This document shows positions 36,116-46,507 of a DNA stretch of 64,000 nt, piece after piece (position 1 is the first letter of the stretch; each line of letters starts with the position of its first letter). The position numbers were made by a program, and so were the translations under genes. The notes beneath the pieces were generated by a model that made no database searches, was not told where the DNA came from, and was given only the letters and a program-made list of their open reading frames with translations. Source of the DNA: Anaerobaca sp035448545. GTDB lineage: Bacteria; Planctomycetota; Phycisphaerae; Sedimentisphaerales; Anaerobacaceae. The stretch spans positions 186,001 to 250,000 of the forward strand of contig DAOTJE010000003.1 of NCBI GenBank assembly GCA_035448545.1, read 5' to 3'.

Positions 36116-37405
36116 ATGATCAACAGACGTGTGTCGCGTCGTCGGTTTCTGGGGGCGACGGCCGGAGTGGTGGCATTTCCATACATCGTGCCTTCGTCGG
36201 TGTTTGGCGCCGGAGCCCCGAGCGGGAAGATCACCATAGGGTGCATCGGCGTCGGCTCGCAGGGCATGGGCAATATGAATGGTTTTCTCGAGAAGAACGA
36301 CGCGCGGATTCTCGCTGTCTGCGACGTGGACCGGCGACATCGGGATGCGGCCAAGCGGAGAGTCGACGAGAAGTACGGCAACCATGACTGTGCGACGTAT
36401 CACGATTTCCGCGAGCTGATCGCCCGCGACGACATCGACGCGCTGTCCCTGGCCCTGCCGGACCACTGGCATTCCATTCCGGTTATCATGGCGGCGCGGG
36501 CCGGCAAGGATATGTACGGCGAGAAGCCGCTGGCGAGGACGATCCACGAAGGCAAGATGATGGTTGAAGCGGTGCATCGCTACGACCGGATCTGGCAGAC
36601 CGGAAGCTGGCAGCGCTCGCAGGAGAATTTCCATCACGCCTGCGAGCTGGTCCGCAACGGGCGGATCGGCAAGGTTACGCGCGTGGAAGTGGGCCTGCCC
36701 ACGGGTGGCGCCACCGGCAATCCCCCGGTTTCGCCGGTTCCGGAAGGGCTGGACTGGGACTTCTGGCTGGGACCGGCGCCGTGGCGGCCGTTCATGAAGT
36801 ACGGGGGCAACGCCCCGCACTGGGACTGGCGCTGGATCATGGATTATTCCGGCGGGCAGCTCACCGACTGGGCGGGCCATCACGTCGATATCGCGCACTG
36901 GGGCCTGGGCCTGGAAGACACCGGCCCGATCGAGATCGAGGGCAAGGGCGTCTATCCGACCGACGGCATCTACGACGTGCCGACCGAGTACAAGTTCACG
37001 TGCAGGTACGCCAACGGCGTCGAGATGGTCGTCGCCAGCGATAAGCTTGTGCCCAAGGGCATGGGGACGGTATGGTACGGCGAGAAGGGTTGGATCCACG
37101 TGGACCGCGGCCGGCAGGCGACGAACCCGCCGGAGTTGTGGAATGAGAAGATCGGTCCCGGCGAGATTCGCCTCTATGAGAGTCGCGACCACCAGCAGAA
37201 CTTCCTCGATTGCGTCAAGACGCGCAAGAAGACGATCACGCCGATCGAGGTGGCGTATCGGTCGATCAGCGTCGGACACCTTGGGGAGATCGCCATGCTT
37301 CTGGGCCGCAAGGTCCAGTGGGACCCGGACAAGCAGGTGTTCGTCAACGACGACACGGCCAATCGGATGCTGTCGCGCCCCATGCGGGCCCCGTGGCATC
37401 TGTAG
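36116..37405 (+). CDS. Tat-exported Gfo/Idh/MocA oxidoreductase (paralogue 2)
   Basis: 429 residues from ATG 36116 with GAGGAG 8 nt before it. Tat motif SRRRFLGATAG, cleavage near SVFGA. Rossmann loop GCIGVGSQGMG, catalytic-Lys motif GEKPLART, and C-terminal pocket segment GGQLTDWAGHHVDIAHWGLGLEDTG, shared with paralogue 1. The Tat route implies folding with NAD(P) already bound in the cytoplasm, as in glucose-fructose oxidoreductase. It follows paralogue 1 by 49 nt and precedes the ThuA-HEAT gene by 77 nt, so the three are probably one unit. Substrate not predictable from sequence. Confidence 0.85.
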   Translation: MINRRVSRRRFLGATAGVVAFPYIVPSSVFGAGAPSGKITIGCIGVGSQGMGNMNGFLEKNDARILAVCDVDRRHRDAAKRRVDEKYGNHDCATYHDFRELIARDDIDALSLALPDHWHSIPVIMAARAGKDMYGEKPLARTIHEGKMMVEAVHRYDRIWQTGSWQRSQENFHHACELVRNGRIGKVTRVEVGLPTGGATGNPPVSPVPEGLDWDFWLGPAPWRPFMKYGGNAPHWDWRWIMDYSGGQLTDWAGHHVDIAHWGLGLEDTGPIEIEGKGVYPTDGIYDVPTEYKFTCRYANGVEMVVASDKLVPKGMGTVWYGEKGWIHVDRGRQATNPPELWNEKIGPGEIRLYESRDHQQNFLDCVKTRKKTITPIEVAYRSISVGHLGEIAMLLGRKVQWDPDKQVFVNDDTANRMLSRPMRAPWHL

Positions 37406-37482
37406 AAGAAGAACCGCAAGGTCCGCCGGTCCGTGAGGACGAGGTCGCGGGCCGTGGAGACGAACCAACGAAAGGAGCAGAT

Positions 37483-39114
37483 ATGATGTACCGATCGAGG
37501 ACGGCAAGAAGGGCGCTGGGCAGTGGGCTGAGCGTGCTGCTGATGGCCACGTGCTTGTCGGCGGCGACGCAGGGGCTCAAGGACCCTTCCGCGGAGGAAG
37601 TGCAGAAGATCGAAGCGGCGATGCCTGCTCAGGCGGTGGTCGAGCCGGCCACGCCGCGCAAGATTCTCGTGTTCAACCTGTGCCAGGGGTTCAAACACAG
37701 CTCCATCCCGTACTGGATGAAGGCGCTGGAGATCATGGGCCGCAAGACCGGAGCCTTCTCTGTGGTGTTCAGCGAGGATCTCAACGATTTCAATGCGGAG
37801 AATCTCAAGCAGTTCGATGCGATCTGTCTGAATAACACGACGCAGCTCAAGCTGAATCCGAAGAACACGCCGCAACTGTGCGAGAGCTTGATGGGATTCG
37901 TCAAAGGCGGCAAAGGCCTGATCGGCATTCACGCGGCCACCGACAATTTCTATCAGTGGCCCGAGGCGCAGGAGATGATGGGCGGCACGTTCAGCGGGCA
38001 TCCCTGGACAGGCGAAGGGACCTGGGCGTTCAAGATTGACCAGCCCGACCATCCGCTCATGCTGCCGTTTGGAGGCAAGGGCTTCAAGCTCAAAGACGAG
38101 ATCTACCGAACCGAGCCGCCGCTGTACTCCCGCGAGAAGCAGTTGGTGCTGATGAGCCTCGATCTGAGCGACGAGGCCACGGCCAAGAGGGCGGAGAAGC
38201 CCACGGATGTCGACACGGGAATATCCTGGATCAAGACGTGGGGTCAGGGACGCGTGTTCTATTGTTCGTTGGGCCACGATCATGCCGTGACCTGGACGCC
38301 GGCAGTGCTGGAACACTACCTGCGGGGAATCCAGTTCGCGTTGGGTGACCTCAAAGTCGATACGACACCGAAACCGGCAGGCAGTTCATCAGGAAGGGGT
38401 TCACAGATGGATCAGCTCTTGGAGAAGGTCAAGACATATGAATTCGGGGACAGCCGCGAGGCGCTGACAACCCTCAGTGAGATGATTCGTCAGGCATACG
38501 GCAAGGCAGACGAACTGAAAAGCATCGAGCAAGGACTCCTGGGCGTGCTGCAGTCCGATGCGAAATACGCCGGCAAGCAGTATGTCTGCCGCGAGCTGAG
38601 CATTATCGGGACGGAGCAGTCTGTTCCTGTGCTGGCGACGATGCTGACCGATGAGAAGCTCTCCGACATGGCGCGCTACGCCCTGGAGCGCATCCCGGGT
38701 GAAGCAGCGGACAAGGCGTTGTTGGCGGCGGTCGCGAAGGCGGAGGGCAAGGCCCGGATCGGCGTGGTCAACTCCCTGGGCGAGCGCGGCTATCGCGGTG
38801 CGGTCTCCGACATCGGCAAGTTGGCAACCGCTTCGGATCCGTTGCTGGCCGGCGCGGCGATCAGTGCGTTAGGCAAGATCGGCGGCGCCGATGCCGCAGG
38901 CGTGCTCACGCAGGTCAAAGACACGGCCCCCGACGCGCTGAAGATGGTTGCGTACGATGCGTGCCTGAAATGTGCGGACCAGATGGTAGCCGAGGGCGAC
39001 AAGGCCGGCGCGCTGAAGATGTATCGCGAATTGAACAAGGCGGGCGTACCGCAGTTGGTCCGCACCGCGGCCCTTCGCGGCATGCTGAGTGCCGCCGGCA
39101 GCGGGAACAGGTAA
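37483..39114 (+). CDS. Exported ThuA-domain protein with C-terminal HEAT-like repeats
   Basis: 543 residues from ATG 37483 (AAAGGAG upstream; ATG 37486 equally possible). Signal peptide about 1-28. Residues about 55-300 form a ThuA/trehalose-utilisation domain, a class I glutamine-amidotransferase-like fold: ILVFNLCQGFKHSSIPYW, GKGLIGIHAATDNFY and RVFYCSLGHDHAVTW. In rhizobia thuA pairs with thuB, a Gfo/Idh/MocA dehydrogenase, in 3-keto-trehalose metabolism, which fits the neighbours here. A Gly/Ser linker leads to helical HEAT-like repeats (about 310-540). Probably periplasmic. The exact reaction of ThuA proteins is not settled. Confidence 0.82.
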   Translation: MMYRSRTARRALGSGLSVLLMATCLSAATQGLKDPSAEEVQKIEAAMPAQAVVEPATPRKILVFNLCQGFKHSSIPYWMKALEIMGRKTGAFSVVFSEDLNDFNAENLKQFDAICLNNTTQLKLNPKNTPQLCESLMGFVKGGKGLIGIHAATDNFYQWPEAQEMMGGTFSGHPWTGEGTWAFKIDQPDHPLMLPFGGKGFKLKDEIYRTEPPLYSREKQLVLMSLDLSDEATAKRAEKPTDVDTGISWIKTWGQGRVFYCSLGHDHAVTWTPAVLEHYLRGIQFALGDLKVDTTPKPAGSSSGRGSQMDQLLEKVKTYEFGDSREALTTLSEMIRQAYGKADELKSIEQGLLGVLQSDAKYAGKQYVCRELSIIGTEQSVPVLATMLTDEKLSDMARYALERIPGEAADKALLAAVAKAEGKARIGVVNSLGERGYRGAVSDIGKLATASDPLLAGAAISALGKIGGADAAGVLTQVKDTAPDALKMVAYDACLKCADQMVAEGDKAGALKMYRELNKAGVPQLVRTAALRGMLSAAGSGNR

Positions 39115-39209
39115 GGGCTCTGCCGACGCCGTCGGGAGACTGCTCCGATGGCGGTAGTCTCGGGCGCTCGAGCAGGAGACGATCCGGCTTTTGGTTTGGG
39201 AAGGGATAG

Positions 39210-40586
39210 ATGAGGTTGTCGGCGACAAGACTTGGCGCGATGCTCGTAGTGGGGATGGCGTGGTTCGCCGTACCGATCGGTATGGTTGCGGCTGGCGAGA
39301 CCAACCAGGAGGTGATTGACCTGGTGATGGGCGAGCTCCGGAGCGGCGATCCGGAGCGGCAGGCCGGCGCGATCGCCATCGTGCGCGATATCCCGGGCGA
39401 GGCGATCACCCGGTCGCTGGCCGAGGAACTTCCGAAGCTTTCGCCGGCGGTTCAGGTGCAATTGCTTTCTGCTCTGGCCGATCGAGGCGATGTGACGGCA
39501 TTGCCTGCCGTCATCGAGGCGACCCAAGCCCAGGACGAATCGGTCCGTGTGGCGGCGCTGCGGGCGGTCGGGCCGTTGGGCAGCGTCAAAGACGTGCCCC
39601 TGTTGGCTCAGCGTGCCGCGACCGCACGCGGGCAGGAACAGAAAGCGGCCCGGGACAGTCTCTACCGTATGCGGGGCTCGGACCTGAACACCGCGATCCT
39701 CAGCCACCTTGCGGCCGCCGAACCGGATGTCAAGGTCGAACTGATCCGTGCAATCGGCGAGCGCAACATCGTTGATGGAGTGACCTCGCTGCTGCAGGCG
39801 GCGACCGACGAGAATCGCAAAGTGCGTCTGGAGTCGCTGAAGGTTCTGAGGGTGGTTGCCGCTCCGAACGATCTGCCGGCCCTGGTGAACCTGACCGTGA
39901 ATCTGACGAACGAGTCGGATCGCAGCGAAGCCGAGAAGACCGTGGCGGCCGTTGCCCACAAGATCGAGGATCCCAATCGGCAGGCGGCGTCTGTGCTGGC
40001 GGTGCTGCCCGGCGTCGAGGAGACCGGCAAACGGGCGTCGCTGCTTCGCATCCTCGGTCGGATCGGCGACAACAGTGCGTTGCCGGCCCTGCGGGCGGCC
40101 CTGACCAGCCGGGAGGCGGTGCTTCAGGATGCGGCGATCCGCGCGCTGGCGGACTGGCCGACGCCGGAACCGCTCAACGATTTGCTCAGGGTCGCGCAGA
40201 CCTCAGAGAACCCCGTGCACAGAGTAGTGGCGCTGCGAGGCTTTGTCCGCCTGCTTGGTCTTGCGAGAGATCGGTCTGCCGAGGAGAGCACGGAGTTGTA
40301 CAAGGAGGCGATGGCGCTGGCGCCCGACGCGAACGAGAAGAAACGTGTGCTGGCCGGCCTGGGGGATGCCGGGACGCTGCCGGCCCTGCAAATGGCCTCT
40401 CAGTATCTGGACGACCTGTCGCTTCAGGCCGAGGCCGAGTCGGCCGTCGTCAGAATCGCCGAGAAGATTCACCAGCAGCACCTGCAGCCTTGCCGGGAGG
40501 CCTTGGCGAGGGTGATCAAGGGCACCGGGAACCAGACCCTGCGTGAGGAGGCACAGAGCCTAATCGACCGGATGCGGACTCCGTGA
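39210..40586 (+). CDS. Exported HEAT-repeat protein
   Basis: 458 residues with signal peptide about 1-28 (ending MVAAG). The whole mature protein is a helical repeat solenoid of HEAT/PBS-lyase type (units such as LPAVIEATQAQDESVRVAALRAVGPLG and LPALRAALTSREAVLQDAAIRALADWP). No catalytic motif is evident. It resembles the HEAT part of the ThuA protein 95 nt upstream, so the two may have a shared origin or form a scaffold together. Start supported by GGAAGGG upstream of ATG 39210. Predicted periplasmic scaffold for the oxidoreductase system; this role is inferred from position only. Confidence 0.78.
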   Translation: MRLSATRLGAMLVVGMAWFAVPIGMVAAGETNQEVIDLVMGELRSGDPERQAGAIAIVRDIPGEAITRSLAEELPKLSPAVQVQLLSALADRGDVTALPAVIEATQAQDESVRVAALRAVGPLGSVKDVPLLAQRAATARGQEQKAARDSLYRMRGSDLNTAILSHLAAAEPDVKVELIRAIGERNIVDGVTSLLQAATDENRKVRLESLKVLRVVAAPNDLPALVNLTVNLTNESDRSEAEKTVAAVAHKIEDPNRQAASVLAVLPGVEETGKRASLLRILGRIGDNSALPALRAALTSREAVLQDAAIRALADWPTPEPLNDLLRVAQTSENPVHRVVALRGFVRLLGLARDRSAEESTELYKEAMALAPDANEKKRVLAGLGDAGTLPALQMASQYLDDLSLQAEAESAVVRIAEKIHQQHLQPCREALARVIKGTGNQTLREEAQSLIDRMRTP

Positions 40587-40690
40587 CGGTCGCGGTATCG
40601 GGAGGTGGTCTTCCGGGTGAGGGACGGAATCCGTGGATTCGTGTTCTCACCGGCACGATGTTCCGGATCGATCCAGAAAGGGACAGGATA

Positions 40691-42073
40691 ATGAAGAAAG
40701 TCAGTACGAACGGGCCGCGAGGCAGGCTTTCCCGCCGCGATTTCGTGGGGACGGCGGCCGCGGCCATGGCGGCCGTGACATTGGTGCCCCGCCATGTCCT
40801 GGGGGGAGCGGGCAATACGCCGCCGAGCGAGAAGCTCAATATCGCCGGCGTCGGGATCGGCGGCATGGGCCAGAACAACATCCACGCGTGCGAAACGGAG
40901 AACATCGTCGCGCTGTGCGATGTGGACTGGACGTACGCGGAAAGCGTCTTCAAGAAGTACCCGAACGCCAGGAAATGGAAGGATTACCGCAAGATGCTCG
41001 ACGAGCAGAAGGATATCGATGCGGTAATCGTCGCGACGCCCGACCACACCCACGCGGTGGTGGCGATGGCCGCGATGCAGCGGGGCAAGCACGTCTACGT
41101 GCAGAAACCGCTGACTCGCACGGTGTATGAAGCGCGCATGCTGACGGAGGCGGCGCGGAAGTACAAGGTCGCCACGCAGATGGGCAACCAGGGCCATTCG
41201 AGTGAGGAAGTGCGGATGGTCTGCGAGTGGATTCAGGACGGTGCGATCGGCGACGTTTACGAAGTGCACTGCTGGACGAACCGTCCGGTGTGGCCGCAGG
41301 GCCTGGACCGACCGAAAGAGACGCCGCCCGTGCCCGACGGGTTGGACTGGGACCTTTGGATCGGTCCGTCGCCGATGCGGCCGTATCACCCGACGTACCT
41401 TCCCTTCAACTGGCGTGCGTGGATCGACTTCGGCGCCGGCGCGCTGGGCGACATGGGCTGCCATGTGATGGATGCCGCTTTCTGGGCGCTGAAGCTCAGG
41501 TATCCCATCAGCGTGGAGGCCAGCCACTCGTACGAAGTGCCCACGATGTGGACGCGGTTCGACAACAAAGAGACCTATCCGACCGCAGAGGTTGTGCATT
41601 ACCAGTTCCCGGCCCGCGCGGGGATGGTTCCGGTAAAGCTGCACTGGTACGACGGTGGCATCCTGCCGGAGCGGCCGGACGACCTCGAACCCGGACGCAA
41701 GATTCCGGAGAGCGGCACGATCTTTGTCGGCACCAAGGGCAAGATCATGTGCGGCACCTACAGCGAGAACGCGCGGATCATTCCCGAGGCCAAGATGCGG
41801 GCGTACACCCGTCCGCCCAAGCGCATTCCGCGCATCGAGGGCGGTCCGGGCGGCCACGAACAAGACTGGATCCGGGCGTGCAAGGGCGGTCCGGCGGCCA
41901 GCTCCAATTTCGATTATTCCGGCCCCTTCACCGAGACCGTGGTCATGGGCAACCTGGCCGTGCTGAATCCGGGCAAGAAGCTGGAATGGGACGGCGAGAA
42001 CATGAAGGTGACCAACGACGAGGAAGCCAACGCGTACGTGCGTCCGGTATTCCGTGACGGCTGGTCTTTGTAA
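40691..42073 (+). CDS. Tat-exported Gfo/Idh/MocA oxidoreductase (paralogue 3)
   Basis: 460 residues from ATG 40691 (AAAGGGA upstream). Tat motif LSRRDFVGT, then VPRHVLGGAG, the subgroup hallmark shared with paralogues 5 and 7-10. Rossmann GVGIGGMGQ (about 53-61), DVDW after strand 2, and VQKPLTRT with Lys139; the usual Glu of EKP is Gln here. Substrate-pocket signatures: LDWDLWIGPSPMRPY and WRAWIDFGAGALGDMGCHVMD. C-terminus ends with the subgroup-typical EANAYVRPVFRDGWSL. It begins the uninterrupted array of eight paralogues, 104 nt after the HEAT gene. Confidence 0.86.
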   Translation: MKKVSTNGPRGRLSRRDFVGTAAAAMAAVTLVPRHVLGGAGNTPPSEKLNIAGVGIGGMGQNNIHACETENIVALCDVDWTYAESVFKKYPNARKWKDYRKMLDEQKDIDAVIVATPDHTHAVVAMAAMQRGKHVYVQKPLTRTVYEARMLTEAARKYKVATQMGNQGHSSEEVRMVCEWIQDGAIGDVYEVHCWTNRPVWPQGLDRPKETPPVPDGLDWDLWIGPSPMRPYHPTYLPFNWRAWIDFGAGALGDMGCHVMDAAFWALKLRYPISVEASHSYEVPTMWTRFDNKETYPTAEVVHYQFPARAGMVPVKLHWYDGGILPERPDDLEPGRKIPESGTIFVGTKGKIMCGTYSENARIIPEAKMRAYTRPPKRIPRIEGGPGGHEQDWIRACKGGPAASSNFDYSGPFTETVVMGNLAVLNPGKKLEWDGENMKVTNDEEANAYVRPVFRDGWSL

Positions 42074-42120
42074 CCTAACAAGAGAGTCTATTGTTCACCA
42101 GAAGTAAAGGAGCCAAGCTC

Positions 42121-43497
42121 ATGTCGAACCTCACGCGTCGTCAGTTTGTCAAACGCTCGGCCGCGTTTGGAGTTGTCTCTGCCATCGGTTTCCCAAGCCT
42201 CATCCGGGGCCAGGGCCTCAACGAGAAACTGCAGGTCGGTTTCATCGCGGTGGGCGGACGGGCGGGAGCCCATACAAGCGCTGCTTACGAAGAAGGCTGT
42301 CAGTGCATCGCCTTTGCCGAGACCGACAAGACCCGGTGGGGCGGCGTCCTGGAGAAGAGAGGTTGGGAACAGGCGAAGGGCTATACGGATTGGCGCAAGG
42401 TGTTCCAGAACCACGGCAAGGAACTCGACGTGGTCTTCGTTGCGACCCCGGACCACACGCATTTCGCTCCGTCGATGACGGCCGTGTCCATGGGCATCCA
42501 CTGCTACACGGAGAAGCCGCTGACCTGGTCGGTTCGCGAGGCGCAACTGCTGGCAGCCGCCTACGCCAAGAATCCCAAGGTCGTCACCCAGATGGGCAAT
42601 CAGGGCCATGCGGGCAATGGGTGGCGGCTGGCCTATGAGTACATCAAGGCCGGTGCGGTCGGCGACATCAAGGAGTTTCATACCTGGACCAATCGCCCGA
42701 TCTGGCCGCAGGGCGGTGATCGGCCGGAAGGGTCGGATCCGATCCCCGATACACTGGATTGGGAAGCCTGGATCGGCCCGGCCCCGATGCGTCCGTACAA
42801 GGGCAACCGGACCTACCATGACTTCGCCTGGCGCGGTTTTGTCGATTTCGGTTCCGGGGCGTTGGGTGACATGGCCTGCCACACCACCGACGGCATCTAT
42901 TCGATCATGAATCCGGGCTATGCCGCCACGGCCGAGCCGTTCATCATGACCGGTCCCGTCAAGGACATGTGGCCGGCCGGAATGGTGGTCAAGAGCACCT
43001 ACCGCGCCAAAGACGGTCGGCCCGGGTTCAAGACCTTCTGGTACGAGGGCGTGGACGGAAACGGCAGGCCCTTCATGCCGGATACCCCGGAGGAACTGGA
43101 GGTTGACGGACGCCAACTGCCGAGGACCGGAAACCTGATCATCGGCACCAAGGGTAAGATGCTGGTCAACGGTGATTACTGGGAAACCCCGCTGATCATC
43201 CCCGAAGCCCGGCGCAAGGAGTTCGGTCGTCCGCCGCAACTGCTTGAACGTTCCCCCGGCCATCATAAGGAGTTTTTCATGGCCTGCCGGGGCGAGAAAC
43301 CGCGCGAGTTCAGTCAGTCCAACTTCGGTTACTCCGGTCCGATGACCGCGAATATCCAGCTCGGCAACCTCTGTGCCCGCGCGGGCAAGAAGCTCGAACT
43401 GGACGAGTCCGGCAAGATCACCAGTGATCCGAAGATCAACGACCTGGCCTGGCGCGAGCCACGCAATGGCTGGGGTCCGCTGGAAATGAACGTGTAG
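42121..43497 (+). CDS. Tat-exported Gfo/Idh/MocA oxidoreductase (paralogue 4)
   Basis: 458 residues from ATG 42121, AAAGGAG upstream. Tat motif LTRRQFVKRSA, signal end near LIRGQ. The nucleotide loop is less typical (GFIAVGGRAGAH), the Lys motif is TEKPLTWSV, and the pocket segment is WRGFVDFGSGALGDMACHTTDG. It lacks VPRHVLGG and is the most divergent member inside the array; it is also less Gly-rich in the Rossmann loop, so cofactor binding may differ. 47 nt after paralogue 3. Substrate unknown. Confidence 0.84.
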   Translation: MSNLTRRQFVKRSAAFGVVSAIGFPSLIRGQGLNEKLQVGFIAVGGRAGAHTSAAYEEGCQCIAFAETDKTRWGGVLEKRGWEQAKGYTDWRKVFQNHGKELDVVFVATPDHTHFAPSMTAVSMGIHCYTEKPLTWSVREAQLLAAAYAKNPKVVTQMGNQGHAGNGWRLAYEYIKAGAVGDIKEFHTWTNRPIWPQGGDRPEGSDPIPDTLDWEAWIGPAPMRPYKGNRTYHDFAWRGFVDFGSGALGDMACHTTDGIYSIMNPGYAATAEPFIMTGPVKDMWPAGMVVKSTYRAKDGRPGFKTFWYEGVDGNGRPFMPDTPEELEVDGRQLPRTGNLIIGTKGKMLVNGDYWETPLIIPEARRKEFGRPPQLLERSPGHHKEFFMACRGEKPREFSQSNFGYSGPMTANIQLGNLCARAGKKLELDESGKITSDPKINDLAWREPRNGWGPLEMNV

Positions 43498-43553
43498 GCA
43501 CCCGGATTATCTCGACCGACAAGAATCGCTCTGTTTAACAAAGGCAGACTACC

Positions 43554-44939
<1,386 letters not shown>

Positions 44940-44968
44940 GCCGATCCGGCGTTTGGTCTGTCAGAACG

Positions 44969-45003
44969 GGTGCTGCACGTTGACACCGACGTGCAGCACC
45001 TTT
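44969..45003 (+). terminator. Hairpin between paralogues 5 and 6
   Basis: Arms GGTGCTGCACGT (44969-44980) and ACGTGCAGCACC (44989-45000) are perfect, 8-nt loop, followed by TTT only. It may cause partial termination or set 3' ends of the upstream message. Confidence 0.6.
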
Positions 45004-45023
45004 GCCAGAATGCGAGGTGTTCC

Positions 45024-46430
45024 ATGACGAATCCACCCAGTGGCAGGAAGGCCGGGCCCTCGGATCGGAGTCTGTCTCGGCGGCATTTCATAGGGGCGGC
45101 CGCCGCGGTGGCCGCCTTCACGTATGTTCCCAAGCGGGTGTTGGGCCAGGCCGGCGGAGATTCGGCCAACAACAAGCTGAACATCGCCGGCATCGGCGTC
45201 GGCGGTCAGGGTGGCAGTGACATCAACGCCGTCAGCAGCGAGAACATCGCGTTTCTCTGTGACGTTGACCTGGATCGAGCCAGCGGGACGATCCGGAAGC
45301 ATCCGAATGCGAAGGTCTATCGCGACTTTCGCGTGATGCTGGAGAAGGAAGCCAAGAACATCGACGCCGTCGTCATCGGCGCGCCGGATCATATTCATGC
45401 TCCCGCGGCGATCATGGCGATGAAGATGGGCAAGCATGTTTACTGCGAGAAGCCGATGGCCCATACGATCTACGAGGCCCGGCGGATGACGCAGGTGGCC
45501 AAAGAGACGGGCGTCGTGACCCAGATGGGCAATCAGGGCCACGCAGGCGAGGGTCTGCGGCTGTACCGCGAGTTCATCCAGGACGGCGCCATCGGAACGG
45601 TCCGCGAGGTCCACGTCTGGAGCGACCGCGCCGGAACCGCGGAGCGTCCGTGGTGGCCGCAAGGCATCGGCCGCCCGACCCAGACGATTCCGGTGCCCGA
45701 GCATCTGGACTGGGACCTGTGGCTGGGCCCGGCCAGGTGGCGGCCGTACGCCAAGTTCCCCAACGGCCGAGGCGGCGAGGCGACCTACGTTCCGTTCAAC
45801 TGGCGCGGCTGGTGGGATTTCGGTTGCGGCGCGATCGGCGACATGGCGGTGCACAACGCCGATCCGGCCTTCTTCGCCCTGGACCTCGATGCGCCGACGG
45901 CGGTGGAGGCCGAGACCAGCGGTGTCAATGATGAGACGCTTCCGATCTGGAACATCATTCGCTTCGAGTTTCCCGCCAGGGGCGATCGGCCGGCGATCCG
46001 GATGACGTGGTACGACGGATCGAAGCTGCCGCCGCGTCCGGACGATCTCGAAGAGGGGCGTCGGCTCGGTGACAACGGAATTCTGTTCATCGGCGACAAG
46101 GGTAAACTGCTCGGCGGAAGCCACGCCGGCGTGCCCAGACTGATTCCCGAGGCGCGCATGAAGGAGTATGGCAAACCTCCGCAGACGCTGCCGCGCTCGC
46201 CGGGCCATCACAAGGAATGGATCGATGCCTGCAAGGCGGGCAAGCCCGAGGACGCCAAGAGCGGCTTCTGGTATGCCGGTCCGTTCACCGAGGCGCTGCT
46301 GGTGGGCAACCTGGCGGTACGCTTGCAGAGGCGTGTCGAGTGGGACGCCAAAACGATGCGTTCGCCCAACTGCCCCGAAGCGGACAACTATATCACGAAG
46401 TTCTATCGCGCCGGCTACAGCATCATGTGA
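45024..46430 (+). CDS. Tat-exported Gfo/Idh/MocA oxidoreductase (paralogue 6)
   Basis: 468 residues from ATG 45024 (GAGGTG upstream). Tat motif LSRRHFIGAAA, signal end near VLGQA; VPKRVLGQ replaces VPRHVLGG. Rossmann GIGVGGQGGSD, DVDLDRASG, Lys motif CEKPMAHT. Pocket WRGWWDFGCGAIGDMAVHNADPAFFALDL has Val where the other members have Gly/Ala-Cys before the His (AVHN rather than GCHN). About 200 nt (45174-45373) are nearly identical to the matching part of paralogue 7. It lies between two hairpins, so its expression may be set separately. Confidence 0.85.
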   Translation: MTNPPSGRKAGPSDRSLSRRHFIGAAAAVAAFTYVPKRVLGQAGGDSANNKLNIAGIGVGGQGGSDINAVSSENIAFLCDVDLDRASGTIRKHPNAKVYRDFRVMLEKEAKNIDAVVIGAPDHIHAPAAIMAMKMGKHVYCEKPMAHTIYEARRMTQVAKETGVVTQMGNQGHAGEGLRLYREFIQDGAIGTVREVHVWSDRAGTAERPWWPQGIGRPTQTIPVPEHLDWDLWLGPARWRPYAKFPNGRGGEATYVPFNWRGWWDFGCGAIGDMAVHNADPAFFALDLDAPTAVEAETSGVNDETLPIWNIIRFEFPARGDRPAIRMTWYDGSKLPPRPDDLEEGRRLGDNGILFIGDKGKLLGGSHAGVPRLIPEARMKEYGKPPQTLPRSPGHHKEWIDACKAGKPEDAKSGFWYAGPFTEALLVGNLAVRLQRRVEWDAKTMRSPNCPEADNYITKFYRAGYSIM

Positions 46431-46457
46431 ACGAGCCGGTTGATTGGCAGAGAGACA

Positions 46458-46494
46458 CGGCCCCTGCACCGCAGCCGGCGCAGGGGCCGTTTTC
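46458..46494 (+). terminator. Rho-independent terminator between paralogues 6 and 7
   Basis: Perfect 11-nt arms ACGGCCCCTGC (46458-46468) and GCAGGGGCCGT (46481-46491), 12-nt loop, and a TTTT tract that begins within the stem end. The ribosome site AGGAG of the next gene follows at 46497-46501. Confidence 0.75.
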
Positions 46495-46507
46495 CAGGAG
46501 ATCGCTC

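Noticed and set aside
34861..37507. Long minus-strand frames (about 500-570 codons) across oxidoreductases 1 and 2
   Set aside because: They mirror the conserved codon pattern of the sense genes and recur opposite every paralogue; no domain visible.
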